This document shows positions 12,512-24,839 of a DNA stretch of 64,000 bases, piece by piece. The number at the start of each line of letters is the position of its first letter. Within the stretch, counting starts at the first letter, position 1. The position numbers and the translations under genes are program-made. The stretch is from Chrysomallon squamiferum (taxonomy: Eukaryota > Mollusca > Gastropoda > Neomphalida > Peltospiridae), in contig CM022674.1 of NCBI GenBank assembly GCA_012295275.1, positions 16,631,649 to 16,695,648 on the forward strand, written 5' to 3'. The notes beneath the pieces are model-generated. The model had not been told where the DNA came from. It made no database searches and saw nothing but the letters and a program-made list of their open reading frames with translations.

Positions 12512-13441
12512 TTTTGTAACTTGTAATCACCAAATACTTAACATAGTGCGTATGTAAAGAAAGATATTTATTTATTTTTTTATTTTGTTTTTTGTTTATC
12601 ACATCTATGTCTATCTGTGTCTACTCTACCACACTCACACTTTTTCTTTTAGAATTGCAAAAAAAAAAAAAAAAAAAAAGAAAGAAAGAAAGGAAAAGAA
12701 GAAAGAAGAAAAAGAACACTATTAATTTTTAATACAAATGAATAAAATGATTCTAGAACAGCAACACGGTGACCGCGGGCAGCACGTCGCCCTAAGAATC
12801 ACACGAGTCGCCCGCAGACCTGTTCCTAAAATAGCACAACACGTGTGAAGTTTAAACACTTACTCAGATCCATAGAATTAAAGCTTCAATATCGATATTA
12901 TCTGTATCCAACCTTGTTAAGTCATTGGTGATCATTACTGTGAGAAATCGTTAACGTGATCAGTGTTTTCACATAGATGGGTATCATTAATAATAATATA
13001 TAACTAAAGATAAACTGAACAAATTTGTTATTTCAGAAGAGTGTAACAAACTGATATCCCTTCCTATGACTCAGTACCTATCAGCTAACTCTCATGTCTA
13101 ATAATTATAATAATACAAAAAAACGAATTGGTCAACATTTAAAGAACAATGGGTGCTAATTTGGCGCGTGATCTACGACTTAGAGGAAACTATAGCAGGC
13201 ATGTAAAGTAATAAAACAGATTGGACCTAATGCGTGATAAATATATAAGAACATCACATATGGCAAACTTGATTTCTGAATAGGTATAAGATTTGGTAGT
13301 TTATTTGTATTCCACTCTGTGATTTTACTTGTTCGTTTCAATTTCTGAAGTACCCTTAAGATGTTGGCTAAAGATTTTTACAACGTGATCAGAGACGAGA
13401 CGAAGGCAGTTACAGTTTTACGAAGAAATGTCCTTGTAAAT
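11509..13441. other. No gene seen; (CA)n, poly-A and a G+C-rich fragment
   Basis: A (CA)n tract lies at 12459-12508 and A18 with a GAAA tail near 12659-12710. A short G+C-rich stretch at 12760-12830 with GCGGGCAGCAC and GTCGCCCGCAG looks like the end of a hAT-type MITE, but no partner end or target duplication is evident. The rest is unique AT-rich DNA with no supported exon. Confidence 0.5.
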
Positions 13442-13877
13442 CAGGGGTGCGCAACCTGCGGCCGTGGAAACGATGTCACCTCATCACATTTAACGTCTCA
13501 GTATAAACACTCGTACAACATGAATTTCCTATCACTGTCAGATGCCGTACACAAAATGTCGCCTAGTATTCATTTTTAGATCCGACAGTTTTGAAGTTGT
13601 TATTTAATAAAAGTAATAAATGATATTAATAACGGTTTTATTTTTTGCTTTAACGGGAATCAACAAGAAAGAAGTCAGTTTATGTGGAAATATGTAAACG
13701 CACCCATTATTTACATGCAGCATTTTCAGTCACAGAGGTTCACTGTTAGAAAATTATACAAAATCATATATGTTACGTTTTCAGAGTTTACGTAATCACA
13801 GTGAAATGTCTGCGGCCCTAGTGTCAGTGAAGTTAAAGCGCTGTGGCCTATAAGACCAGAAAGTTTGTGCGCCCCTG
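13442..13877. mobile_element. Probable hAT-type non-autonomous element, about 436 bp
   Basis: The left end reads CAGGGGTGCGCAACCTGCGG and the right end AAGTTTGTGCGCCCCTG, which reverses to CAGGGGCGCACAAACTT. These are imperfect terminal inverted repeats of the CAGGGG(T/C)GCGCAA type typical of hAT elements. GCGGCC occurs just inside both ends. The 8-bp flanks (ttgtaaat, taatgtag) are not identical, so the target duplication is decayed or the ends are slightly off. The frame at 13361-13579 crosses the left boundary and is not a gene. Confidence 0.6.
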
Positions 13878-15854
13878 TAATGTAGATGATGTAGAAAATG
13901 TTGCACTATGTCGTCATTGTGGTGGAGAAATGAAGGAAGATCGAAGAAAACTGAAGATCTTTTTCTTACGTTTCTAGCAGATATTCGCTCAATTCATCAA
14001 TACAGTATTCACATATAGTATACTTTTTAGCCCTTGTTCCTATAAATTACAAATATGTAATATTTGTGTTTTTTTAAATTTATTTATGCCGTGAAACAAA
14101 AATAAAAAACCAACAATAAACAAAATAATAATTAAAATAACCGCGTAGATCACACACCAAAGTTACTTGTTGCTCGATGTAGATCATTAGATCGCGTAGA
14201 TCATACGCTAAAGTAGCACTGAATAATGAGAGTCTATGTGCTATAAACTTTTCATTTTTGATCGAAAAATCTTCTGTAATAAAATAATGTATTTGTAAAT
14301 ACTTTCTATTTTCTGCAAGTTAATAACACACACCGTTATGATCAGTTAACAACATTACGTTCTCTGTCACAAGTCACTGTGATGACATGAAAATACAGAA
14401 GCAATTCTGACAAGTGACGTCACTTATTTTCGGGTAATGACATTTAATTCACAGACAGTTTTATTGCAAGAGTTATATTAAAATTTATTAAAAAAAAGCA
14501 ACAAAAAAATAAAGCTAGTAAATGTATATCCTTAGATTCATTTCTTATATTTCGTTTTAAACTTACTTAAATAATAATAATAATTATAATAATTTTAAAA
14601 AAAAGGTAGATTGTATTTCCTGCACTATAAATAGTCTCGTCTGCCTTTCATTTTCAGCCTCAGATCGTCAAAATAGAAATTTAAACTAGACTTGAACCGG
14701 GTTACTTGTTTCGTGAATTAATTACCAGTAAATCAATTTAATTATTAATGCCCATTCAATAAATTAATAAAAAATAATATTCATCCAAAAATATAACTGA
14801 TAAAGGAAAAAAGAAAACTGAAATACGTTTTTTACTGTTATAACGTAACATTAATTACAAACTGACATGATCAAGTCTAGCGTTAGATTTAATTATTTAT
14901 CTGTGCATAATGAATGCTAATGATGTTATTGTGCCGGTTGGTCTTTTCACCGTTGTGATTATTATTATTATTATTATTTATATTGGTGTCGCTGTCGTTG
15001 GTATCTTCTGTTATTGTTGTCTCATTGTAATTTTTCGCTTTTTACGGAAACTGTTATTCATACATTGTTAATTAATATAATTACTGCCGTCGTTGTGGTC
15101 TTTTGCGTTAATGTTTTGGTTTTTCCTGTTGACATTATCATCATCGTCATCATCATCACATAATTATTATTATTTTATCATTATTGTAATCATCATTTGT
15201 ATTGATGTCCTCGCTGTTGCCTTTATTTTAATATTATGTTGTAGTTTTCACTAATGTTTTGAAATGATTTCTGTTATTCCTGTACTGCTATCGTTTCTGA
15301 CGTTGTTGTGATACCGTTGTTGTTAGTTTTTTTCTTCATATAAGTCTAACTGTGATTGTTAACGCTGGTGTCGTATCATCGGTGTTTTATTAATGTTGTT
15401 CTCATTTAACTAACTGACATTTTTACCATTTTGTTAATATCACTGCTTCCGTGGTTGTTGTTGTTGTTACTGTGGTGGTTGCTGTTTTATATCGTTGTTA
15501 TATTTTTTACTGTTAATGTTACTGTTCCCGATGTTGCGTTTTCCCTTGATGTCAGAATTATTACTAGCAGTAGTAGTAGTATTGTAGTAGTACCTGTAGT
15601 ATCACCGCTGCGCGACATACATGCGTACATCGATACACACAACACACACACACACGCCCAATCATACACACCGCAAGCAAATACCATGGAAGTGAAATCA
15701 GTTCAACTTACCGTCTTTAGTTATTTCTTCCTTCATTCACTGCGTCTGACTCGCTACACACTGTAACAGATGGTGGGCCCGCCATCACAGACGTCTTAAC
15801 ATGAGTTCGCACAATATTCGTCAGCCACGGCATTAATGTTCGTCACACGTTTAT
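13878..15854. other. No gene seen; AT-rich then GTT/CGTT-rich DNA
   Basis: From 14100 to 14220 the sequence TCGCGTAGATCA(C/T)AC is repeated two to three times and resembles a decayed hAT end. From 14930 to 15600 the + strand is rich in degenerate GTTGTT/ATTATT/ATCATC trinucleotides. Open frames there reflect this composition. Confidence 0.5.
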
Positions 15855-16215
15855 TTAGACTGGGCGTGTGCTATCAATGTCTCTCCAGATGGTAGGGTGT
15901 GCATGTCCAACTAGCTTTGCAAAGGCGCTGTTCCATCCCTCGCATGTGTTGTTGGTTCTTGATTCCCCTTCATGAGGACACATAGGTGTTGTCAATGTAG
16001 TCCAGCAGAGGTTCGAGTCTTTCTGGTATGTGCTGCTGTAGATATGACAGACCCTCAGGGAGATCATCCACTAGTAAGAAGGCGAGTCCATCTAGCAGGC
16101 CACAGAAGAGTTTCACGTCCTCCTCTTCTCTATATCGCTGTACAAGACCAAGAGTCTGGATGTGGCCTGTGTTAGGTGACAGAAGCAGCCATGTACAAAA
16201 ATCAAATAAAAACAA
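15855..16215 (-). pseudogene. MULE (Mutator-like) transposase fragment, middle to C-terminal part
   Basis: Two overlapping minus-strand frames make one broken protein. The first (16215 to about 15985) reads TLGLVQRYREEEDVKLFCGL and DGLAFLLVDDLPEGLSYLQQ, then LEPLLDYIDNTYV, matching the helical region that follows the catalytic core of animal MULE transposases. The second (to 15855) reads RTNNTCEGWNSAFAKLVGH and IWRDIDS, the conserved R.NN.CEGWN..F box near the C-terminus. A frame change with apparent loss of residues lies near 15985, and a TGA follows shortly after IWRDIDS. It holds the very region missing from the 19.8-20.7 kb copy. Confidence 0.75.
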
Positions 16216-16227
16216 ACAAACAATAAC

Positions 16228-16360
16228 ACCACCACCACCACCACCACCACCAATAATAATAATAAGCCTATTATTATGTGAGTTTGTCCTGCTTTGTTAT
16301 TACCGCTGTCATTGTTGTCGTCGCTACTGTTAATGTTTTTTTTTTTTTTTTTTTTTTTGA
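16228..16360. repeat. (ACC)n(AAT)n and poly-T
   Basis: Eight ACC units, four AAT units, then T22 at 16337-16358. An ACC-type run with AAT flanks also occurs at 54170-54192. Confidence 0.85.
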
Positions 16361-16805
16361 CTGGATGGCTTTTATCTCATGTCACTATGATTATTATAAA
16401 TATTGTCATCATCACTATTTTCACGGAGCCCAGCGCATAAGCGGTCTTAGTTTCGAGTGATAACGAATCTATTAAATATGGCTCGTTTCTTGTCTAGGGA
16501 TTGCGCCTTTTGTGGACCCAATGACCGTGTAATAAAAAAACTGTGACTGATGATTATAATATATATATTTGCATATACTACAGATATAAAGTATATATAA
16601 TATCAAGTATCCACTATGATGTAGGTATAAACAAAATTGCGATCCGTGGCTTAGTAAATAAGTTAGGACCAATTTGCTATGTTAAAGAAACACAGAAAAC
16701 AGTACATCTAAATATCGCTAAGAAAACGTTCCACTGCTTGAACGAGGCCCTATTAGGGTATGGCTAAACACCCTACTGCGTGAGATAAAAAAAAAAAAAT
16801 GTTTA

Positions 16806-17110
16806 CCGTCATAACTGTCATCTTCATTAATTGTCATTACTGTCACCTTCATTACTTGTCATTACTGTCACCTTCATTACTTGTCATTACTGTCATCTTC
16901 ATTAATTGTCATTACTGTCACCTTCATTAATTGTCATTACTGTCACCTTCCTTAATTGTCATTACTGTCACCTTCATTAATTGTCATAACTGTCACCTTC
17001 ATTACTTGTCATTACTGTCACCTTCATTACTTGTCATTACTGTCACCTTCATTATTTCTCATAACTGTCACCTTCATTAATTGTCATTACTGTCACCTTC
17101 ATTACTTGTT
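16806..17110. repeat. 25-bp minisatellite, about 12 units
   Basis: Unit TTGTCATTACTGTCACCTTCATTAA repeats about 12 times with only scattered changes (AATT/ACTT at the junction, ATCTTC for ACCTTC). 25 is not a multiple of three, so the frame at 16956-17141 rotates through three registers and is not a protein. Confidence 0.95.
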
Positions 17111-17249
17111 TTCTTGTTGCCGTCGTCGTTGTTTACCGTAAATGGTAACTTTCATTATTTCTGCTGTTGTCAGCTTCATCGTTGTCGTCATAGTCATTAT
17201 AATGAGTGTTATTTTAATTCTTATTATTGTAACTGTTTTTGTGTTTTGT

Positions 17250-17345
17250 TGTTGTTGTTGTTCTTCTTCTTCTTCTTTTTCTTCTTCTTCTTCTTCTTTT
17301 TCTTCTTCTTCTTCTTCTTCTTATTATTATTATTATTATTTCTAC
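17250..17345. repeat. (GTT)n(TTC)n(TTA)n compound microsatellite
   Basis: Trinucleotide runs change phase-consistently from GTT to TTC to TTA. The surroundings (17100-17750) are also biased to GTT/ATT triplets, producing long low-complexity frames. Confidence 0.9.
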
Positions 17346-17744
17346 TGCTATCGCTGTGTTGTCATCGTCTTGTCATTATTACTATTAACAGAATCGCTGT
17401 AATTCTCAATAATATTTTGTCTTTTTCACGGTATTTATTTGTTATTTTGTTATCATTTGAATTATAATTATTCATGTCGTTGTTGCTGTTTCATTACTGT
17501 GAATGTTGTTATTTTAATGATTTCTCGTCTTCATGTTGTAATAATTGTTGTTGTTGTTATTATTATTAGTTCTATTATTGTCTGCCTGTTTAGTGTCTTA
17601 TCGTCGCTATTATTGATACTTTTCTACTTCTTATTATTATTTAGCGCATTTTATGGTGTCTTTGTTATTATTATTATTGCTGCCGTCCTTGTTAATGTTC
17701 TTCTTGTAGTGGTTGTTCATTTTTCTATTCTTGTCGATTTTATT

Positions 17745-17787
17745 ATATCATCATCATCATCAACAACAACAACAACACACACTCACA

Positions 17788-17824
<37 letters not shown>
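17745..17824. repeat. (ATC)n(AAC)n(CA)n microsatellite
   Basis: Five ATC, five AAC, then about 25 CA units with a few TC interruptions. Confidence 0.9.
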
Positions 17825-17831
<7 letters not shown>

Positions 17832-18349
17832 TCCAACGTCGAACCGTTAGTCTTAATTTTGAAGAAGAAAAAAAGAAGAAAACGAAATATATTATTTTAA
17901 ATCAATTATTAAATTAATACGGAAATAAATCATTGAAAACATATTTTTTGTATATATGTATATTTTTAAATCTAAACAAAATAAAGGGGAACAGTATATT
18001 AATCATCATCATCATCATCACAGCATAAAGAACAACAACACAATAATAAACAAATAAACAAATAAATAAATAAAAGAAAGAAACTACAAGACAGCTTATG
18101 TTTCGCTGCCATGACAACTCGTTTATCGATCGACTTCAAGTCGTGTCACAGCGCTCAAACAAAATTAATAAACTAGGTCACCCCCCACCCCATACCATCC
18201 CATCCAGTTCTCAGTACTCACTGCTGATGTGAATTTCAACTTAAACACTGCACAAACAACTGACGCTTTACAATTCTTTCCGAAAACATTTATTACAGCA
18301 AATTCGATAACGACGACAACAACAACAAAAGAGAAACGGTCAAATTGAA

Positions 18350-18358
18350 AATAATAAT

Positions 18359-18395
<37 letters not shown>

Positions 18396-18435
18396 TAAAA
18401 TAAAGTAATATTAAATAAAAATAAAATAATCAAAA

Positions 18436-18475
<40 letters not shown>

Positions 18476-18502
18476 CTATATACAGGTTTTGATATTAAAT
18501 TA

Positions 18503-18553
<51 letters not shown>

Positions 18554-18555
18554 TA
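18350..18555. repeat. (AAT)n, (AAAT)n and (ATT)n cluster
   Basis: (AAT)n at 18352-18390 and (AAAT)n at 18437-18472, followed by about 18 ATT units at 18504-18552. The AAT and ATT arms are complementary and lie about 115 bp apart, so the region could form a hairpin. Confidence 0.9.
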
Positions 18556-18566
18556 CTCTTTATTTT

Positions 18567-18770
18567 TCAGTTTACTACATGTACAGCAGGGGTTGCCAAC
18601 TGCATCCTGTTGAAGAACGGTGCATAGAGTGGATTCTTCACGCTGGAACCACTGGGTAACTTTCCAGACAGAAGATGATGATGGCCAACCATGCTGAAAA
18701 ACTTATTGTTCCACCCTTCACAACAGTTGTTCTTTCGGTGGCCGGCATTGAGAGTGACTTTCCTGTACAC
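18567..18770 (-). pseudogene. MULE transposase C-terminal fragment, inverted relative to the 20-kb copy
   Basis: The minus strand reads VTLNAGHRKNNCCEGWNNKF then FSMVGHHH, nearly identical at the DNA level to 20402-20570 on the + strand. It includes the R.NN.CEGWN box but changes frame within the VGHHH segment, 1-2 bases short of the homologous copy, and stops. No terminal repeats were identified. The two copies form an inverted pair 1.6 kb apart. Confidence 0.75.
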
Positions 18771-18829
18771 TCGATAACGTCATTTCCTGTACTCTCGATA
18801 AAGGTCACTTCCAGAACCACTAAGAACGT

Positions 18830-19825
18830 CATCAAATAAACCATTTTGTTAAACGGTTGTAGGAAAGAAAAAATGGAAAAAAAAAACAAACAAAAAAAGG
18901 AACAGGAAGGAAATTAACAGAAAAAAAATAATAACAAAGAAACGGAAAGAAAGAAACACTACATTTTTACGAAAATTCCTATTTCAAAAATGTTAAAGGT
19001 ATTAAAATTATTTTTTTATACCAAACTAATATTATTAATGCTACTTAAATATTCCATCATAAATATGCACCTCTTTCTCCCATTAATCATCATTCCGCAA
19101 TTGACAATCCATATCTTTCACCATAAACACTATGTCAATCTATATCTGTACATATCTCTAACATAAGTCAATTTCCCAGTTGACTTACCCAGATGAGTTT
19201 TAATTGTCATTGAGTCCTTGACCTATCCAATGGGTTCTTTTAATGTCTCATTTATCATTTTCTTTAAGAAACCATTCTCTAACTGACCCATTCAAGGGAT
19301 AATCCCTTCTCTTTATGTCCTCAGATCTATCCCTTTATGTTATCCCATATATGGCTTTCCCGATGACTTCCAACTTAATTACCGATGATATCAGTATAAA
19401 AGATGCGAGGGAGTACCATTCCTTAGAATCATTAGTGCCATCATTAGAATAAATACACATACATATGCATAAAATTACTGTGGATGTCATCAAGAGTCAG
19501 AAAGGTGGATCAATTTTTTTTTTATCATGGCAACATGTATACCAAGTTAGCTATTAGGAAGAACATTTGGTTGAAGTGCTCCAAGAAAGTCAGTCTGATT
19601 TTGTATAAGGGTGCATATACTGTATAGAATTTTATGTACATTTTATATTTCTGAAACGCACTAATATGTTAATAAATGCGATTTAATTGGATGGGCGGGA
19701 AAATCTTCTATGTTTCTTCAGAACAAAATGAAAAAATTAAAGAATGGGTCTAAGGTTTGAATATCAATATTTCTGAATGACTTCATATTCTGGTATTAAT
19801 TAGTGTATTATATTGTGTCTTTATA
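18830..19825. other. No gene seen
   Basis: AT-rich DNA with A-rich runs at 18870-18960. Around 19390-19460 a TATAAAAG box is followed by AATAAA, an arrangement that would fit a solo LTR or a promoter, but no matching second LTR or 5-bp duplication was found. Confidence 0.4.
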
Positions 19826-20716
19826 GGTTGTCTGGCTACACTCAGCACTACGGCAGACATGACTGATCCTGAACCCGGTCGTTCATGCACCTGATCACAC
19901 TGAGATCTCATACACCAAGTGTCGCAGCGCCATGCGTGACCAAGCTGCGAACTCACTGAAAAAGTCATCACAGATCTTCACTCGTCTCAGCCGAGCTCTG
20001 ACCAGATGTGCAGTCACGAATACCACTCGAGGAGAACACTAAGCAAGACTCTTCCAGCACCACAGCACCTCTCTGAGTTGATACCAGATAAGTGGCAGAA
20101 AACAGTTGGCCCTTATCCAGAGCCATTCCTACTCTACGACACTGGACCAGAGACTATTAGCAGGATCATCGCCTTTACCACAGAACTGGGACTGAGGCGC
20201 CTGGCCACTGCGACTACCATCTTCATGGATGTCAACGTCTCCATGGCTCCATCTCAGTTCTCCCAGGTTTATGTGCTTCGTGTACCTTTCCGTGACGTTG
20301 GAATGACATGTGTTTACGCGTTGCTGCAGAACTAGTCCAGTTCTGTGTACGATGAACTGTTTGAAGCGGTTGTGGACAAGTGTGAGGAGTACGGACATGA
20401 GGTCACTCTCAATGCCGGCCACCGAAAGAACAACTGTTGTGAAGGGTGGAACAATAAGTTTTTCAGCATGGTTGGCCATCATCATTCTTCTGTCTGGAAA
20501 GTTATCCAGTGGTTTCAGCGTGAAGAATCCACTGTACGCACCGTTCTTCAACAGGATGCAGTTGGCAACCCTCCGAAGAAGTGCAAGAACAAAGGTCATA
20601 TTCGCCTTCAGAGGAGACTCAAATCCTTGTGCCAGGACCGTGTCAACAGTTCCAAGTCCATTCCTGAGTTTTTGGTTGGAGTCGGACACAACATTCGTAT
20701 TACTAAGTGCTTATGA
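19826..20716 (+). pseudogene. MULE transposase relic with FLYWCH-finger tail, catalytic start and C-terminal box
   Basis: After an acceptor-like TTTATAG, the + strand reads GCLATLSTTADMTD (end of a FLYWCH-type zinc finger), then in another frame HAPDHTEISYTKCRSAMRDQ, then in a third PDKWQKTVGPYPEPFLLYDT, RIIAFTTELGLRRLATATT and FMDVNVSMAPSQFSQVYVL, the MULE core around its first catalytic Asp. An in-frame TAG at 20333-20335 follows YALLQN. The same frame continues with VYDELFEAVVDKCEEYGHE and then jumps straight to VTLNAGHRKNNCCEGWNN and runs to a TGA at 20714-20716. The helical region between EEYGHE and the CEGWN box, present in the 16-kb copy, is absent. Two frame changes, one nonsense codon and the deletion make it non-functional. 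Host use of the intact 123-residue tail cannot be excluded but has no support. Confidence 0.8.
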
Positions 20717-22228
20717 CCTAAATGATACAAAGAAATTCATATATGAGAATAAATTTATTGTGAATAAAACTGTTTCTTTCTTCCCTGTTTCTTTTTTTTT
20801 ACTGTTTCTTTCTTTCGGTTTACCGTTTAATTTAGACAAATATTGTGTTTTGTAATATTTGAACGGCCCCTTAGAGTTAGATTATTTTTCATTTTAGGGT
20901 TAGGGTTTAGAGCGATGCGTAGAATGGTAAACGTCTCAATGTACTCAGTGCACTGAATTAGAGACAAAGTGAACATGATTAAAAAACATATTGAATCACT
21001 GTCTTCATCTGCTGAGGAAAAAGGGAAATCTCACTGATTTGACTAATCTAATAGTTTCAGAAAGACTGTGAAAGCAAAGAGAAAAACTTGAAACTGAGTT
21101 CGAAAGTTGCAAAATAATAAAACTGAGAGAGAATTCCAACTGATAATTCAGACAACAAACCCATAAGGAGTAGGATTTGGGGCAGTTTAAAGATATGGGT
21201 TATTAATTCAATAAAAAGAAATCAAGGCGACAACTGTTTCTAAAGCAATACTTCTGTATTCATGTTTCTCTCAATCTGCCTTACATATCATCATAGTGAT
21301 GTCTAACACCAAGAATAAAACTGCATTTTAAAACGCTAAAATAAATTACATTAAATTTGTCATTACTAGTAATCGTACCTGAATACTCTGCAGCCTAGTC
21401 GAGGAAATCGTTTTAACTCTGACAAACATATTTAAAAACTGCTAAAAACACTTTGTTGTGATTGAGTTCGCTTGGAAATCGTTTTGGAAATTTGGATTTG
21501 TGGGCTATGGAAGGTTTTGGAAACGTTATTATTATTATTATTATTATTAGTAGTAGTAGTAGTAGTAGTTGTATTATAAAAAACAATTTTGTTAATTATG
21601 TATCACAATAATTACATAATATTAAGTCTTCCTTTCAGTGTTGTGTTGAGAAAATCTTATTTTACAAATTTTAAAATAAACGTTTAAATGAATTTTAAAA
21701 TTAGTGATTTACTGAAATGTAATAAATGAAAAACTTGTAATAGCTCTTTTCTGCAGAGAATTAAACATTTATTACAGAAATCGTAAATGAAATTTCTACC
21801 AAGATGTATTACTTTTTTCTTATATTTTTAATATTATCTTTTCTTCTTTTCTTTTATTACTTTTTTCTTATATTTTTAATATTATCTTTTCTTCCAAACA
21901 AAAAATAAAATGAAAAAATAAAATAAAAATAAGATAAATAAAAATAATACAATAATAAAATAACGAAAATAAAATAAATTAAAAAATACAACATGTAGAA
22001 CCCGAGTTTGAGTTCCTTGTTGTTTGTTTCCTTGTTTCATAACAAACTTGTGGCCACAGAGACATTTACATTTTTAAAATTGGTGTTAATATTACTTTAA
22101 TGGAATGAACAAAAAGACATAATTTTTACTTACATTAATTTTTCTTTTTGCTTTTCAAACAAAAAAATCTTCAAAATAAAACATACTCCGGGTATTTTCT
22201 AGATCGGCTTGCATCTCAGTTCCAGTGT
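20717..22228. other. No gene seen
   Basis: AT-rich DNA. An (ATT)n(AGT)n run lies at 21528-21571. At 21805-21895 a 44-bp A/T-rich segment (TATTACTTTTTTCTTATATTTTTAATATTATCTTTTCTTC) is duplicated in tandem. A run of AAAAT-type units follows to 21990. Confidence 0.5.
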
Positions 22229-22229
22229 A

Positions 22230-22893
22230 ACAGGTCGCAATCCTCTGTCACGTCTGAAACACGGTTGTAAGATTGCGAGTCTCTGTCACGTCTGAAACAC
22301 GGTTGTAAGATTGCAAGTCTCTGTCACGTTTGAAACACGTTTGTAAGATTGCGAGTCTCTGTCACGTCTGAAACACGGTTGTAAGATTGCGAGTCTCTGT
22401 CACGTCTGAAACACGGTTGTAAGATTGCGTGTCTCTGTCACGTCTGAAACACGGTTGTAAGATTGCGTCTCTGTCTCTGTCACGTCTGAAACACGGTTGT
22501 AAGATTGCGAGTCTCTGTCACGTCTGAAACACGGTTGTAAGATTGCGAGTCTCTGTCACGTCTGAAACACGGTTGTAAGATTGCGAGTCTCTGTCACGTC
22601 TGAAACACGGTTGTAAGATTGCGAGTCTCTGTCACGTTTGAAACACGGTTGTAAGATTGCGAGTCTCTGTCACGTCTGAAACACGGTTGTAAGATTGCGA
22701 GTCTCTGTCACGTTTGAAACACGGTTGTAAGATTGCGAGTCTCTGTCACGTCTGAAACACGGTTGTAAGATTGCGAGTCTCTGTCACGTTTGAAACACGG
22801 TTGTAAGATTGCGAGTCTCTGTCACGTTTGAAACACGGTTGTAAGATTGCGAGTCTCTGTCACGTCTAAAACACGGTTGTAAGATTGCGAGTA
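22230..22893. repeat. 38-bp minisatellite, about 17 units
   Basis: Unit GAGTCTCTGTCACGTCTGAAACACGGTTGTAAGATTGC is repeated about 17 times with very low divergence. The commonest variants are CGTTTG for CGTCTG and one unit with an extra GTCTCT near 22465. Each unit contains CACG and CGTCTGAAACACG, an imperfect palindrome. It is much richer in G+C than its flanks. Confidence 0.95.
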
Positions 22894-24335
22894 ACAGAAT
22901 GTAAATAAATAAATAAATAACTACTTTTGTATTATTATTATTATCTTCAGTTCTTATTCTTGTTCTTGTTATTTATTTATTTAAAAGTTTTCATCATTGG
23001 GATAATGTTTAAAAAAAATTCGTGAAAAAAAAAAATCTTGTTCAGGCACGACACCCAGCTGGTTGAACGATTGTTTAGTTTTCTGGGTCTGCAAGCTGGT
23101 TGTGCGAAAAGTAGTTTTAAAAAGTACATCAATTTAAAAATAAGGAAAGATTCATATTACTTATTAAAAATCTGAACAAATAATTTTGCCTCTGTCAGAC
23201 ACAATTAACTCAATGTTTATCCTGATTCCTGTCTTTATACACATAGCATTCTGAATGACTAATCTTAATCTTATAATCGGAAAGGTAACTGAATCCAGAT
23301 GTATACACTGTAGAATTATTCTAAATGTAACTCTTTGACAATTCATAAACAGACACAGAGACAAAAAATAAATAAATAAATAAATAAATAAAAATAAATA
23401 AAAAAATAAATTTTATGAACTGTTTGTCGCAGACTAAACAAATAATACAAGTATTTTGTAACCGGACAGCAAACTTAAACCAACTGTGCACGTTGCAGGA
23501 TTATATCTTGATACGACTATTTCACAATGCATAAACGAGCAGACAAAGGATACTATTTAGATATGATTGTTGACACTTAACAAAAGGGTGGACACTCAGA
23601 TGTTAAATATGTTAAAATATAACGACTGTTTCTCAGTGCTAAACACGGACTGACGACAACTTTAAATATTTTATGATATTTCGAGCGGAAAATAGTCCGT
23701 TTCGTACTTTGCGGTTTTGAATGATTCTATACATACGACTTTGGTAGATTAATTTTATAATGCTGTTTTCGTTTTCCAAATATATCCCTGTACATATAAT
23801 GGTACTCAAATCATACTCGGATACCCAGTATAGCAAATTTGTGTTTGTTTGTTATGTACGTCAGATAACAATAGTCTGTCACTGCTGCACGAGATACACA
23901 GAGGTACAGCCGAGAGCTATTTACGACGATTTGAAAAATTCACTGTTTATATGGTGTCTGTGCGTAAGTGTAGAAATAAATAGGAAAATATGAAGTAATT
24001 TACGTTTATCAACATTCAAGATAAATAATAACACATGTTCAATAGCAAAAATGACGAGAGAAACAACAATAATATATTATAAAACATGAAAAAAGGTAAA
24101 CAGATGTATTTTATTATTTGCTGCATTTAGATTGTTGAACGTTATCTTCTTCTTCTACTTCTTCTTCCTCTTTTTCAGTTATTAATACGCAGGTTCGAAC
24201 ATCGTTTATCGACAAACCAGTGAAATACATTCTATATTCAAATTTTGTGAATTAGATTCCAAGCAAATTTAAATCATAAACAGAGACGGGGTAGATCTTT
24301 GCTCTCAGGATTCCCTTTGTTTACCGTGAAAGTCA

Positions 24336-24399
<64 letters not shown>

Positions 24400-24801
24400 G
24401 ATAATCACAGTCATTAAGAATCTAAATTATGTTCTTAATTATGTGGCACCCACGTCTATAGGTATATATATATATATATACAACTGAAAAACTCGCAGAG
24501 ACAAGAATTATATTTTATCTGAAAATAATTTTAAAATGTTCTGCTGGTTGTTAACTGTTTACTTCTTAAAAGCTCGTTTTCAGTCATTTTCTAAAACGTG
24601 AATATTTTTATTTAGATCAGACAGCAATAGCTCAGTACTGCTACCACGATAGCTAGACGCGTGTTTTGTTAGTTCAAATGAAGCAATAGTACTAGCCTAA
24701 TGAAAAAATATATTAACTAGAGGAATAAAAAAATATGTATGAAACACAATTCCGAGTGACAGGAATTTTTTATAATTCAAAATATTGTAAATAATGCCAT
24801 T

Positions 24802-24839
<38 letters not shown>

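Noticed and set aside
17081-17900. Hydrophobic multi-pass membrane protein
   Set aside because: The hydrophobic runs are produced by ATT/GTT/TTC microsatellites and triplet-biased DNA.
18587-18605. hAT terminal repeat (CAGGGGTTGCCAACTGC)
   Set aside because: It lies inside MULE C-terminal coding sequence (reverse of the QLATP codons), has no partner end and no 8-bp duplication.
19130-19500. Solo LTR with TATAAAAG and AATAAA
   Set aside because: No second copy, no TG...CA boundary pair and no target duplication could be shown; only a promoter-like arrangement is visible.
22230-22893. CRISPR-like array of regularly spaced repeats
   Set aside because: The 38-bp unit repeats head to tail with no variable spacers, and the genome is eukaryotic; it is a minisatellite.
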